A stretch of DNA of 64,000 bases, taken from positions 124,001 through 188,000 of the forward strand of contig NZ_JABVCF010000011.1 of the NCBI RefSeq assembly GCF_014595955.1, given 5' to 3'. Origin of the DNA: Pseudaminobacter soli (ex Zhang et al. 2022). Lineage in GTDB: Bacteria; Pseudomonadota; Alphaproteobacteria; Rhizobiales; Rhizobiaceae. Within the stretch, counting starts at the first letter, position 1. Each line of letters starts with the position of its first letter. Position numbers and translations under genes: made by a program. Below the pieces are notes generated by a model. That model did not search any database and was not told the DNA's origin. It saw only the letters and a list, made by a program, of their open reading frames with translations. Below, piece after piece: positions 39,225 to 52,540 of this stretch.

Positions 39225-40835
39225 TCAGGAAGAGATCCGCAGCTTCACGATCTTGTCACGGATTTTGCCGAACGCCTCGTCGAGCATGGTGCGCGTAGGC
39301 ACGTCGAAATAGTGATCCGGCGCCGAGGCACACTCCTTGAGCACCGTTCCAGTCTTCACGTCCGGCTCCTCCAGCCGGATCGTGTAAACCTCGATGCCCT
39401 CGGCCTTGACCTTGTCGCAGGCGGCGAGCGTCCGGCTGTTCATGAGCGTATTGGTCGCCGATTGTCCTCCGGCGCTGATCCCGAGACGACCGTCCACCAG
39501 GTAGCCGTAGCTGGAATAGCTTGAGCCCAGGCCGGTGCCGTTGTTGCCGAAGACGTTCGCGCCATCCGTGAGCACGATCATGATCTTCTGAACGCCGGTC
39601 GAGCGATCCCTGCCCTCGGTGAAGGGCTGGCCCGGTGAAAGCACGCGCAGGCCCCAGGCGACGCCTTCGGTGATGTTGGTGTTGCCATTGGCCTGAAGCG
39701 CGTTCACCTTCTTCTTCAGGTCGTTGTACTTGTTGGAAAGCGGTGTGATCGGGTCCATGTCGCAGCCCCGGCCAGGCCCCTTGCCGCCGGCCGTATCGAT
39801 CGGAATGTACTTCTTTCCGGTGAGCGGATCGGTGATCACCGAGAGGATACTCCAGAAGGGATCGAGCAAGCCGCCCAGCAGCGGGTTGCCTGCGGAGTCG
39901 GTCTTGACGCCATATTTCTTGAAGCGCGCAATCTTGGCCGCGACCGAGGGGTCGTTCGGCTTGGCCGGCGAAACGATGTAGCTGTTGGCATAACTGTCCG
40001 GCTCGTCGATGCCGAATGCGGGTACGAACAGGGTCTGCGGATTGTTCGGATCGGCTGCCGCGTCGCTTACGTCTAGGTTAGCGCCGATCCCGCGCGTCTC
40101 GACGCAGCCTCGCCATTTCTGGCCCAAGTTCTCATAGAGTTGGAAGCGGCTTGCGCCGGGGGCTAGCTCCGATTGCGGAAAGTTGGCTTTGCCTTCGAGA
40201 TCGAGCCAGGAGGCTCCGGTGCCAGCGATCTGCTTACCGGCGCTATCGAACTTCGGTCCGTATTGCGGCCCGACATTGACGAAGGTCGCGAAGGGGACGA
40301 TGGCGAATTTCAGCCTCTCTGGCTGATCGACCTGCGCCGACATGGTATCAATCAGCCCGACCACGGCGTCCTTCATGGCCTGCAACTTCCCGCCCTTCAT
40401 GGACCCGGTGGTGTCGAGCACGAGGCCGATCTCGTAGTCGACGTAGGCGACATCGGCCGAGGCCGAGACCGCCAGGGGCCATTTCTCCTTGCCGAAGAGC
40501 CCGCCGAACGCCAGTGCGGTGCCTGCGTTCACGTCCAGGCTGACCCTAGTGCCGTCGCGGCTAATCCGAAGCTCTGACACAGCGTTATTGTAGTTGGAGG
40601 CGAGGAACTGCTCGGCAATTTGGTGAGCCCGGTCAGCGGACAGCTTGTCGCCCTCTCTGGCCACCGCGAGCACTGCGGCATCCGCCGCCTGCTGCAACTG
40701 GCTGTGCTTTCTCGCCACATGCGAGACGTCAAGGGCCATGCCCACGCCGAGCAGCAGCGGCAGGGCCGCCAGGCCAGTGATCATCGCGAAATTGCCGTTG
40801 CGATTACGCAGGAAACGAACAAACGTGGTTCGCAT
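39225..40835 (-). CDS. TadE/TadG-like pilus-assembly protein with VWA domain
   Basis: A 536-residue envelope protein. The N-terminus (RNRNGNFAMITGLAALPLLL followed by GVGMALDVSH) is the TadE/TadG-type single membrane anchor, with DAAVLAVAREG after it. A von Willebrand A domain follows with MIDAS residues in DTTGSMKGGK and LTDGAN; an extra region of about 170 residues is inserted within it. ATG 40835 is preceded by GGGAGTGGGCG and chosen over 40853. No other tad/cpa gene is nearby, so it may act independently in adhesion. Confidence 0.85.
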   Translation of the reverse strand: MRTTFVRFLRNRNGNFAMITGLAALPLLLGVGMALDVSHVARKHSQLQQAADAAVLAVAREGDKLSADRAHQIAEQFLASNYNNAVSELRISRDGTRVSLDVNAGTALAFGGLFGKEKWPLAVSASADVAYVDYEIGLVLDTTGSMKGGKLQAMKDAVVGLIDTMSAQVDQPERLKFAIVPFATFVNVGPQYGPKFDSAGKQIAGTGASWLDLEGKANFPQSELAPGASRFQLYENLGQKWRGCVETRGIGANLDVSDAAADPNNPQTLFVPAFGIDEPDSYANSYIVSPAKPNDPSVAAKIARFKKYGVKTDSAGNPLLGGLLDPFWSILSVITDPLTGKKYIPIDTAGGKGPGRGCDMDPITPLSNKYNDLKKKVNALQANGNTNITEGVAWGLRVLSPGQPFTEGRDRSTGVQKIMIVLTDGANVFGNNGTGLGSSYSSYGYLVDGRLGISAGGQSATNTLMNSRTLAACDKVKAEGIEVYTIRLEEPDVKTGTVLKECASAPDHYFDVPTRTMLDEAFGKIRDKIVKLRISS

Positions 40836-40965
40836 CGCCCACTCCCATTGCACCGGGTGAGACGATAGCGAACGGAACTGAATGTACGTCTAAGAAGTAC
40901 AACGAGAATTTAGCTCGGTCCTAAGCGGGTCGTTAACGTTCCCGAACTGCCTAGGATCGAGCTAA

Positions 40966-41880
40966 TCAGATCGGGTTGTTGAACGTGTCGCACGCCGAGA
41001 GCTTGCCGCTTTCGAACCCGGCTCTGAACCACTTTTGGCGCTGCGCGCTTGTGCCGTGATTGAAGCTTTCGGGCACGACATAGCCCTGGGTGCGCCGCTG
41101 CAGAGTATCGTCGCCGATCTGCGCCGCTGCGTTCAGCGCCTCCTCCAGGTCGCCGCGTTCCAGAATGCCCTTCTGATTGGTATAGTGACCCCATATGCCG
41201 GCGAAGCAGTCGGCCTGCAGTTCAACCCGAACCGACATCTGGTTAGCTTCTCCTTCAGACATGGACTGCCGCATCTGGTTGAACTTCGGCAATATGCCCG
41301 TGAGGTTCTGTACGTGATGGCCGACCTCGTGCGCGACGACGTAGGCCTGGGCGAAGTCGCCGGCCGCGTCGAACTGGCGAGCGAGTTGATCGAAGAACGC
41401 CGTGTCGAGATACACCTTGTGGTCGCCGGGGCAATAGAACGGGCCGGCGGCGGAGGACGCATAGCCGCAAGCGGATGAAATCCCGCCGGAAAACAGAACC
41501 AGCTTCGGATGTTCATACGTCTGGCCTTCAGACTGGAAGATGCCGTCCCAGACGTCTTCCGTCTCCGCGAGGACGGTGCTGACGAATTGGGTCATCTCAT
41601 CCCGGGCATGGGTGCTTCCCTGGGTTGTCTGGCTGGACTGCGGTGCCATGCCGCCTTCTGAGAGAAGCTCAAGCGGATCGATGCCGCAGGCCCGCAGGGC
41701 GAAAAACAGAACGATCAGGATAATGATGCCGGAGAGGCCGCCGCCGCGCCCGCCGCGGCCAATGGGGATGCGCAATCCGCCGCCCGGCCGGCCGAACGGG
41801 CCGCCGCCCATTCCGCCGCCGAAGCCGCCGCCTCGCATGTCCTCGACGTTATCGCTCTGCCGGCGTCCCCTCCAAAGCAT
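40966..41880 (-). CDS. YpfJ-type neutral zinc metallopeptidase
   Basis: A 304-residue protein of the YpfJ/KPN_02809 family. A Gly/Arg-rich N-terminus (GGGFGGGMGGGPFGRPGGG) precedes one membrane segment (GIIILIVLFFALRACGI, about residues 50-66). The extracytoplasmic domain contains the zinc HExxH motif in VVAHEVGHHVQNL, a downstream LQADCFAG providing the third ligand, and conserved cysteines in SACGYASSA and YCPGDH. Presumed envelope protease of unknown substrate. It ends after FNHGTSAQRQKWF. Confidence 0.92.
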   Translation of the reverse strand: MLWRGRRQSDNVEDMRGGGFGGGMGGGPFGRPGGGLRIPIGRGGRGGGLSGIIILIVLFFALRACGIDPLELLSEGGMAPQSSQTTQGSTHARDEMTQFVSTVLAETEDVWDGIFQSEGQTYEHPKLVLFSGGISSACGYASSAAGPFYCPGDHKVYLDTAFFDQLARQFDAAGDFAQAYVVAHEVGHHVQNLTGILPKFNQMRQSMSEGEANQMSVRVELQADCFAGIWGHYTNQKGILERGDLEEALNAAAQIGDDTLQRRTQGYVVPESFNHGTSAQRQKWFRAGFESGKLSACDTFNNPI

Positions 41881-41972
41881 GGTCGCTCCTCAATGTTAGC
41901 CCCGGACGATGACTCCGGCTGTCGGCTTCGTCCAATCAACAAGTGCGGGATCTGAAGTTCCGGGTTCGGAGT

Positions 41973-42161
41973 TCAGTCGCGCTGCTTTTCTCCGGCGCTC
42001 GTCCCGTCCGAGCTTCGCGATCGCTCGTCGAAGCGCTCAGCCCCCTTCTTCAGGTCGCTGCCCTTCTCTGCCTCGACCTTGCGTTCCTCGCGCGCGCTTT
42101 TTTTCCGTAGGCCCGCTGCCGCTTCCTTACCTGCGGCTGTTTGCGACCGTTCAGTGCCCAT
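41973..42161 (-). CDS. Small, highly charged hypothetical protein
   Basis: A 62-residue protein from ATG 42161, placed behind GGGAGGCGAGCC. It is very hydrophilic and alternates basic and acidic residues (GLRKKSAREERKVEAEKGSD, then KKGAERFDERSRSSDG), with no hydrophobic core, so it is probably disordered. No family recognised. The strong ribosome-binding site supports a real gene. Located between the metallopeptidase and the large GGDEF-EAL gene, all on the minus strand. Confidence 0.6.
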   Translation of the reverse strand: MGTERSQTAAGKEAAAGLRKKSAREERKVEAEKGSDLKKGAERFDERSRSSDGTSAGEKQRD

Positions 42162-42256
42162 GGCTCGCCTCCCTACTGGGTTGCCAGCATCAACGCGCCT
42201 TGCGCGCGGACGTTCCGCGAACAAGTAATAGTCCTCGGGACGGCTGCGGCTAAGGC

Positions 42257-44938
42257 TCAGGAGGCAGCGCGCCAGGACTGGGCGCGGACGTAGTCCTCGA
42301 ATGCTGCTGCGCTCATCGGCCGGCCGAAGGCGTAGCCCTGCAGCTTGGTGCAGCCGATCTTTCTGAGGATGCGGGCGTGCGCCATGGTCTCCACGCCCTC
42401 GGCGACGACCTCGATCCCCAGCGTCTTGCCGATCTCGGCAATGGATTCGACCAGCTGTCGCTGCCGGGCCGACTTGACGATCGGCTGCGTGAGTTGTCGG
42501 TCGATCTTCAGGCGCCGCGGCTGCAGCTTCATCAGGCTGACGATCGAAGCGTAGCCCGTCCCGAAATCATCGATCTCGATGTCGATTCCGAGTTCCTTGA
42601 GACGGTCCAGATTCCAACTGACATGGTCGTCGGTGTCGTCAAGGAAGATGGACTCGAGAAGCTCGAACGAGACGGTGCCCGGGCGGATATCGAGCCGGCG
42701 CAGGCTATCGACGAGTTCCTCGTCGCGTAGTCTGCGACCCGAGACGTTGACGGAAATGCGCGGGATCATAAGCCCGGCGCGGTTCCAACGCTCGAAACTG
42801 ACGAGCGCCTGCTCGAGGACTAGGCGGTCCAGGGTCGAGACGACGTTCAGTTCCTCCGCCGACGACAGGAAGGCGTCCGGAGTGAGCAGCCCCTCCGTCG
42901 GATGGTTCCATCGGACGAGGGCCTCGACCCCGGCGATCTCCAGCGTATTTGCGTCGAATTGAGGTTGATAGAATACCGTGAACTGATCGTTCTCGAGTCC
43001 AGCGAGAATGTCGTCGGCGACCTTCTTCCTGCGCACGATCTCCGACTGCAGCGTCTCGGTGAAGAATTCGAAGCGATTGCGGCCCCGGCTCTTGGCTCGA
43101 TAGAGCGCGATATCGGCATTGACCATCAGCCGTCCCGTGTCCACTTCCGGGCCACCGCCTTCGGTCGCTATGCCGATGCTGACGCCAAACCGGCACGCAT
43201 GGCCCTGGAAGAGAACGGGCTGGCGCATCTGTGCAACGATCCGCTCGGCGATCTCGGCCAAGTAGTCATCATGCGGCCCTACCTCGCAAACGATGATGAA
43301 TTCGTCGCCGCCGATGCGTGCCACGAAATCGTCATTCCTGACGCGCTGGCGCAGCGTCCTGGCCACGTGTACGAGGATGGCGTCCCCGGCGGCGTGGCCC
43401 AGCGTGTCGTTGATCTGCTTGAAGCGATCGAGGTCGATATGCAGAAGGGCGATGCGCTTGCCGTCGCGTGCGCATTCGGCGGCGCGGCGCTCGAGTTCGG
43501 CGTCCAGATATCGCCGGTTGGGTAGATCGGTGAGCGAGTCGTGCAGGGCGTTGTGTTCGATGCGCGCCTTAACGACCTCCAACTCGGTGCTGCGCGTTTC
43601 GGCAAGCGTCTTGGCCCGTTCCAGATCCTTGTTCAGCTTGACGTCGTCCGTTACGTCCCATTCAGCGCCGATCATGCGTGGCGCGTCTTGCGGGTCGTGA
43701 ACGATGAGCGAGTGCGAGCGTATGTACCTCACCTCGCCATTGGGGTGAACCACGCGATACTCGGCAGAAAACGGCCGGTCCTCCGCGACCTGCCGCCGGA
43801 AGTCCTCATCCGCTCTCTGCAGATCGTCTGGATGAAGGCTGCCGGCCCAATCCTCGTAGGTGAAAGGACCGTTCTTTCTCGGAATGCCGTAGATCCGGAA
43901 CATCCGGTCGTCCCAGATCATCTCGTGTGTTTCCAGGTTGAGTTCCCAAACCCCGACCTTGGAAGCGCCGAGGGCATGCTCGAGGCGCTGCGAGAGCCGG
44001 CGGAATTTCGTCTCGCTTCTCTTGAGCTCCCGATAGTTCCGTTGCCTTTCATCGTAGAACCGGCCCGCCACGAGGATGGGCACCACCACCATGGCGCCGG
44101 CGACGACGATGAGCAGGCGCAGTAGCCAGGTGTTGGCCGGCGTCTTGTCCCAGCCTCCCTTCGGAACGGCTGCGATCTGCCACTGGCCTGAGGGCAGGAC
44201 GATGGTAGCGGTGACTGGCGCACTGTCCACGGTTGCCGGCGAACCGAAGAACTGAAACCCCTTGGCGCGTCTGGAATCCTGGCGAATAAGAGCAAGGTCG
44301 AGCCCGTGCTCTTCCAGCAGTTCGCTCTCTCTGTACAGGCGATCGATGTCGATGACGGCTGAAACGACGCCCCAGAAGTTCTCCCGGCCATTCGAGTGAG
44401 TGAAAATCGGAAGACGCGCAACAAAACCCTGGCCACCCTGAACGAGATCGACAGGACCTGACAGCACCAGCCGCCCCGTGTCCCTCAATTGGACAAGAGC
44501 GGGGCGTTGCCGTTCGACGCTAAGCAGGTCGACCCCAAGGACGCGCTCGTTTCCCTTCAGCGGGTAGACCATGGTCACCGTGAAGCCGCGCGACACGGCG
44601 ACATGCCGCAATTGGTTCTCATTATCGAACACGCGCCTGGCCAGGTCTTCGAAGCGTTCCCTAGTGATTTCGGGCTCCGCCTCAAGCGTGGCCGCCAGGC
44701 CGCGAACAAGCTGGATATTGCCGTTGACCTTGCCTTCCAGCTTGGCCCGGATCACGTTGATCTTGGCGAACACCTCAGCCCGCAGGTCCTGTTCATACAG
44801 GATTTGATTCTGGTGGTCCGCGAAAAGGCCGAGTATCGCCACCACAACGACTGCGATTGCAGCGGGCACACTTCTCGCCGACAGGAATCTCTTGAGGCTT
44901 CGGCCTAGGCGGAGTTCCAAGCTCTTCACTCGCTGCAC
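42257..44938 (-). CDS. CHASE-like/PAS/GGDEF/EAL membrane signalling protein
   Basis: An 893-residue cyclic-di-GMP enzyme. TM1 (residues about 24-41) and TM2 (about 283-302) flank a periplasmic CHASE-like sensor region with LRHVAVSRGFTVTMVYPLKG. A PAS domain follows (ALGASKVGVWELNLETHEMI, then FSAEYRVVHPNGEVRYIRSH). Next come a GGDEF domain with IGGDEF intact and an EAL domain with V-E-A-L-V-R, FELLES and DDFGTGYAS intact. Both activities are possible. ATG 44938 gives a basic N-terminus before TM1. It diverges from the SH3 gene across 297 bp. Confidence 0.93.
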   Translation of the reverse strand: MQRVKSLELRLGRSLKRFLSARSVPAAIAVVVVAILGLFADHQNQILYEQDLRAEVFAKINVIRAKLEGKVNGNIQLVRGLAATLEAEPEITRERFEDLARRVFDNENQLRHVAVSRGFTVTMVYPLKGNERVLGVDLLSVERQRPALVQLRDTGRLVLSGPVDLVQGGQGFVARLPIFTHSNGRENFWGVVSAVIDIDRLYRESELLEEHGLDLALIRQDSRRAKGFQFFGSPATVDSAPVTATIVLPSGQWQIAAVPKGGWDKTPANTWLLRLLIVVAGAMVVVPILVAGRFYDERQRNYRELKRSETKFRRLSQRLEHALGASKVGVWELNLETHEMIWDDRMFRIYGIPRKNGPFTYEDWAGSLHPDDLQRADEDFRRQVAEDRPFSAEYRVVHPNGEVRYIRSHSLIVHDPQDAPRMIGAEWDVTDDVKLNKDLERAKTLAETRSTELEVVKARIEHNALHDSLTDLPNRRYLDAELERRAAECARDGKRIALLHIDLDRFKQINDTLGHAAGDAILVHVARTLRQRVRNDDFVARIGGDEFIIVCEVGPHDDYLAEIAERIVAQMRQPVLFQGHACRFGVSIGIATEGGGPEVDTGRLMVNADIALYRAKSRGRNRFEFFTETLQSEIVRRKKVADDILAGLENDQFTVFYQPQFDANTLEIAGVEALVRWNHPTEGLLTPDAFLSSAEELNVVSTLDRLVLEQALVSFERWNRAGLMIPRISVNVSGRRLRDEELVDSLRRLDIRPGTVSFELLESIFLDDTDDHVSWNLDRLKELGIDIEIDDFGTGYASIVSLMKLQPRRLKIDRQLTQPIVKSARQRQLVESIAEIGKTLGIEVVAEGVETMAHARILRKIGCTKLQGYAFGRPMSAAAFEDYVRAQSWRAAS

Positions 44939-45235
44939 GGGATTGCCGGCGATCGCGAAGATTGCATTGAAAATTTAAGCATCGATTTCGACGGCTGGTC
45001 AAAAATTAGCTAAACAGGCAGTGCATCAAGGTGATCGGCGGAACTGCTACGGCGATGTCGCAGGGGACGCGTCATTGCCGAATCTTCGTGCTTTCCGCTC
45101 TCCTTAGGTCAGGTTGAGGTCGCCTTGCGGCGCCTCGATACGGCGGCGCTGCTATACTTGCGAGATTCAACCCTTGCCTCTGCTTTGTTAGAAATTGCTT
45201 TGATGGGTCGGGCGTACGTTCTGAGAGGGTAGCAA

Positions 45236-46213
45236 ATGCGGATCGCTTTGAGGGCCTTCGCCGGTCTATTGCTCGTTCTTCCGACCGGCTTCGCAGCGGG
45301 ACAGGGAAGCGCCCCCGCCCAGACCGAGCTGTCGCCTGCGACCGCAGGGGCCGAGGTCGTGGCCATCATTCACGGGCTTGCACCGAACGATCTTTTGAAC
45401 GTCCGCAAGGATCCTACGCCCGGCGGAGCCGTCCTGACGCGTCTCACAAACGGGGCGATGGTCAAACGATTGCGCTGCACCATGGTGAAAGACTACGAGT
45501 GGTGCGAGATCGAAGCTTTCGAGCAGGGTGGAGTGCGCGGATGGACCCCCAGCCGCTATCTGCTCGCGGGAGCGGAGGACGACCAGGGCGGAACGGCAGC
45601 CGCCCCCGCGGCCGGTCAGGTGCTCGAGACCGCCGCTTCAGCCGAGGATCTACCGGAACCCGGCATACTCCCTATCCCCGAAGATCTGGCGGAACGAATA
45701 GGCGGCGCTTCCGATGCGGATCTGACACCGGAGGCCAGGCAGCGGGCAGCCAGCATCGAAGCCGCCGCAACGGCGCTCACCTTGGCTCTCTTGGCCCCCG
45801 AGCCGCCATCGGCAGACGAGTCTACGCCCGGCAGCGCGAACGCTGAGGCGGCGCCGGACAACGCCGGATCGGAGACCCCAGGCGCTGATTCCGCTCCCGT
45901 CACCGAAGCGGCGCTTCAGGTTCCCAACAACAATGCGGCGGGCAACGCCGATGAGATCCCCTGTGCCCGCCACCTCGGCCAGCCGATGACGACATGCCGG
46001 GCGAGCGTCGAACGCAAGGGCGACGGCGCCGCCGACGTGACGGTCTTCTGGCCTGACGGCGGCACGCGTGTCATCTTCTTCCGCACAGGCAAGCCGGATG
46101 GATCCAACGCCGAGGGCGAATTGACCTATATCCGCGAGGCGCAGCTCAACATGATCCGGATCGGCGCGGCCGAACGCTTCGAGATCCTCGACAAGCTGCC
46201 GTTCGGAAACTGA
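45236..46213 (+). CDS. Secreted SH3-domain protein
   Basis: A 325-residue exported protein. The signal peptide is MRIALRAFAGLLLVLPTGFA, followed by a bacterial SH3 (SH3b) domain with LNVRKDPTPGGAVLTRLTNG and YEWCEIEAF...RGWTPSRYLL at about residues 40-105. A long Ala/Pro/Glu-rich linker leads to a C-terminal region of about 95 residues with cysteine pair PCARHLGQPMTTCRAS and TVFWPDGGTRVIFF. SH3b domains bind peptidoglycan or other envelope components. The C-terminal module is found with such SH3 domains in rhizobia but its role is unknown. Confidence 0.82.
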   Translation: MRIALRAFAGLLLVLPTGFAAGQGSAPAQTELSPATAGAEVVAIIHGLAPNDLLNVRKDPTPGGAVLTRLTNGAMVKRLRCTMVKDYEWCEIEAFEQGGVRGWTPSRYLLAGAEDDQGGTAAAPAAGQVLETAASAEDLPEPGILPIPEDLAERIGGASDADLTPEARQRAASIEAAATALTLALLAPEPPSADESTPGSANAEAAPDNAGSETPGADSAPVTEAALQVPNNNAAGNADEIPCARHLGQPMTTCRASVERKGDGAADVTVFWPDGGTRVIFFRTGKPDGSNAEGELTYIREAQLNMIRIGAAERFEILDKLPFGN

Positions 46214-46340
46214 GACCCTGCCATTCTGCTCGTTGAGCGCCGTAGGACACTGCGGCATGGGAACGCGTAATTCGGGGTTCCCCCTTTGGCATCTCTCCCC
46301 TATAAGGCCCGCCTAGCCTGACTTCAGAATCGTGCAGCCG

Positions 46341-46369
46341 CCCGGCGAGAACCGCTTCGCCGGGTTTTT
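46341..46369 (+). terminator. Hairpin with T-run in carB leader
   Basis: CCCGGCGA (46341-46348) and TCGCCGGG (46357-46364) form an 8-bp stem followed by TTTTT. It lies 128 bp after the SH3 gene and 31 bp before carB. A TATAAG at 46301-46306 could place a promoter upstream of it, in which case it would be an attenuator rather than a simple terminator. Confidence 0.7.
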
Positions 46370-46399
46370 GGCGCAACGCCCCGGACGGATCGCGAGAAC

Positions 46400-49879
<3,480 letters not shown>

Positions 49880-50116
49880 GGGCGGCCGCTGCATTCTAGG
49901 TGCGTGAAGACGATGCCGGCAGGCTAAGGGAAGGGCTCGGCTCCCCTACATATCGCTCCTCGTCTCAGAGCTGCTGCAAGGTGAGTGCGGATGAGTGGGA
50001 AGACTACTTGATACAATCCGCCCTGTGGATATGGCTTCTGTGCTCTCCAAGTCGTATTTGCAATTTCAGCCTCGAACTGTAACTCTGGGTTGAGTGCAGT
50101 TTCAGGGGGGAGTATT

Positions 50117-51941
50117 TTGTTAGAGGCGGTAGCACAGGGCGCGAGTAGCGGCGTTTCCAATTCCATTTCTCAGCTAGTCGAGAGAGCTTTCCATGGCGTC
50201 ATGCAGAACTCCAAGGAAGGTGTAGCGATACTACGGACACGCTTTGCTCTGGGCTTTGAAAGATATCTGGCCACAACTCTGAGTAACTGCAACAATGTCA
50301 AGACTCTGATATCGAGCAGTCATCCGGTTTTGTTGGAGAAGGCATATGAACCCGTAAATCTGAGATCGGGGAGTAATGAAGTTCTTCATGTTGATAGGTT
50401 TGCTGACCGCCTCGAGGTGCAGCACAAGAGAAGCCTTATCATAGCCACCCTTGGGGCAGGCAAATCATTCACGATGAGGTATTTATTCTCTGTACTTGCT
50501 CGCGTTGAGTTATTAGAAAAGATTCCTGTATTTGTAGAATTAAGAAACATAAATTTTGAAGAAGATAGCATCATCGCGTACATCAATAACCATTTTTTCG
50601 ATCCATAACGGTGCTTCCACCGAGAGGGCGGTTCTCTCTGGGTTAAAGGCTGGCGTCTTCACACTTATTCTTGACGGCTTTGACGAAATACCTATCAAGA
50701 ACAGGGCTGCAGCCCAGCGACAGATACTTAAAATCTCGACTGACTATCCCAACTCAGCGATGATTGTTTCATCACGCCCCGATCCTGAGCGCTTCTTGAG
50801 CTGGCATGCTTTCGCAGAATATCGGGTGATGCCGCTGTCGATTGATCAGTTGGAGGGAATGATACGCCGTATAGACTATGATGAAACAGACAAAAAGAAC
50901 TTTTTGCGCCGCGTCCGCGGTGGGCTATTTAAGACGCACGAAAAACTACTCTCTAATCCGCTCTTAGCATCAATGATGCTTCTTACATTTCAAGAATTCC
51001 AAGATATACCATCTAAAATGCACGTGTTCTACGGAACTGCGTTCGATGTACTGTTTCGTCGCCATGACACAATGAAGCCGGATTACCACAGGGAGTTTAA
51101 GACATCTCTTGAATTGGATGAGTTCAAGAGAGTATTTATGACATTGTGTTTCTCTAGCTATGTTGACAAAAGTTACGGTTTTACAGACTCATCATTTAGC
51201 AAGTACGCAAAAACGGCATTCGACTACGAAAATGTAGAGATAGACAGTAGTGGTTTTCAGTACGATTTGATTAATAATGTGTGCATTATGCACAGAGAGG
51301 GTGAAAATATTTCTTTTCTGCATAGATCGTTTCAAGAATATTTTGCGGCGCTATTTCTCTCTAAGAGGAGCATACCTGAAGGGTTTGAGTTTATTGAACA
51401 CATTCTTGCAGAATCGGACGGGGCTGCAGGCTGCGCTGGAATGCTCATCGACATTGATACAGAGGAGTTTGAACGTAAGTATCTCATTCAGCGGCTTGCA
51501 AAATTCGAGGTGGAGGCGGATCGGGCGAAGACTGACAAAGGCAAGGTGGCATTTCTGTCCTCACATTACGTCGTGGGCAGGGTCGGCCCACATGACTCCT
51601 TCTATCTAAGCCCTTGGCGTCGTAGCACGAACGTACGTTGCAGTAACCACCATTTGATTGGAGTTCTCGGAAAGAAATATGGGTTTCAGCCCTATGATGT
51701 GTTCGACAATGATTCCTCAGAATGGTGGAACAGCCTCCCGAAGGATCTCCGCGAGATCAGCCATCTGATTATTGTTCCTGCTTCAAAGATTCCGGTGGCG
51801 GCAGCGAGAAAGGCTGGCCTGATCGCATTTGCAAATTCGACGATCTCCCAAGCAAGGCGCCTTTCGAAGACGTTACGTGAACGACACGAGCGAAAAAGGC
51901 GTCTCCTATCAACCGCGCTTAGAAAGGGTCATAGTTCATAG
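50117..51941 (+). pseudogene. NACHT-domain NTPase split by a frameshift (bacterial NLR-like)
   Basis: Two overlapping frames join into one 607-residue NACHT protein if one base is removed at the T6 run 50593-50598; the first frame otherwise stops at TAA 50606. TTG 50117 follows GGGGGGAG. The N-terminal 100 residues (ISQLVERAFHGVMQ, FERYLATTL) resemble those that precede NACHT in bacterial proteins. Walker A is ATLGAGKS (about residue 112), Walker B LILDGFDEI (about 186), followed by IVSSRPDPERFL and the winged-helix/helical part ending FLHRSFQEYFAALFLSKR. The last 150 residues contain no known sensor or effector domain. Bacterial NACHT proteins are antiphage defences. DNA is AT-rich relative to both sides. 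The shift may be a real mutation, a sequencing error or programmed slippage. Confidence 0.85.
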
Positions 51942-51971
51942 CAGTATTACAGAGCCGCTTCTTGGGCTGGT

Positions 51972-52265
51972 TGTCTGCCGAGTACGACGTGCAGGTGGAG
52001 GCTGGGCCTGCCGTCGTCGCCCGCCGCGATGTCGCCCAGCGCGGACAGCACCTCGCCGTGCTCGTCCACCGGGATGCGGGCATAATCCTTGCGCTCGAAG
52101 CCGAAGACGCCGTCCACCGCGACCGAGAAGGCGCCGAATGCGCCTGATGAAGGCGGCGGCCGCGATTATCAGTCCGCCAAAGCTGATGTCGCCGGCAGAA
52201 TAGCTCGGCGAGGCGATCACGACCGGAGCCGCTACCGTCATCCAGCCGCGGTGAACCATGCAGCA
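51972..52265 (-). pseudogene. Chimeric scar: fragments of PCC/DUF296 and ABC-permease genes
   Basis: Positions 51972-52137 are roughly 90 percent alike to 53297-53457 inside the DUF296 gene, and 52131-52265 resemble 53847-53986 inside the ABC-permease gene, in the same order and orientation. The join is at GCGCCGA (52131-52137), which is present in both parent genes at 53451-53457 and 53847-53853. An older duplicate of the region therefore lost about 400 bp between two 7-bp microhomologies. No intact frame remains. Confidence 0.85.
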
Positions 52266-52540
52266 GCACCGCTACCGGCTGCTCCCTAAAAGTGCTGCCT
52301 CAGGGGTATTTCTGTTCGTTGCGCGCGGTTTTTGGATGGGGTGGCGAATATTTTCCTGATCCGGGTTGATAAAGCGGCTGTTGCCCCCTAAATATAGCTT
52401 TGTCGATCTTGTTCGTTGAACTTTGTTGCGGCGTGCTTTTCGACGCCCCGAGCGATCTTCCTCTTCAAAATCGATGTGCATGGTATTGCGCTGCATAGGG
52501 TGGCGCGAGCCTAAAGACTTGCCGATTGGAAGGATTCGCC
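52266..52540 (+). promoter_or_regulatory. Leader/promoter region of cspA
   Basis: No gene is seen in these 275 bp. The DNA between about 52300 and 52480 is AT-richer than neighbours and probably holds the cspA promoter and a long 5' leader, as is usual for cold-shock genes; no specific motif was identified. Confidence 0.35.
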
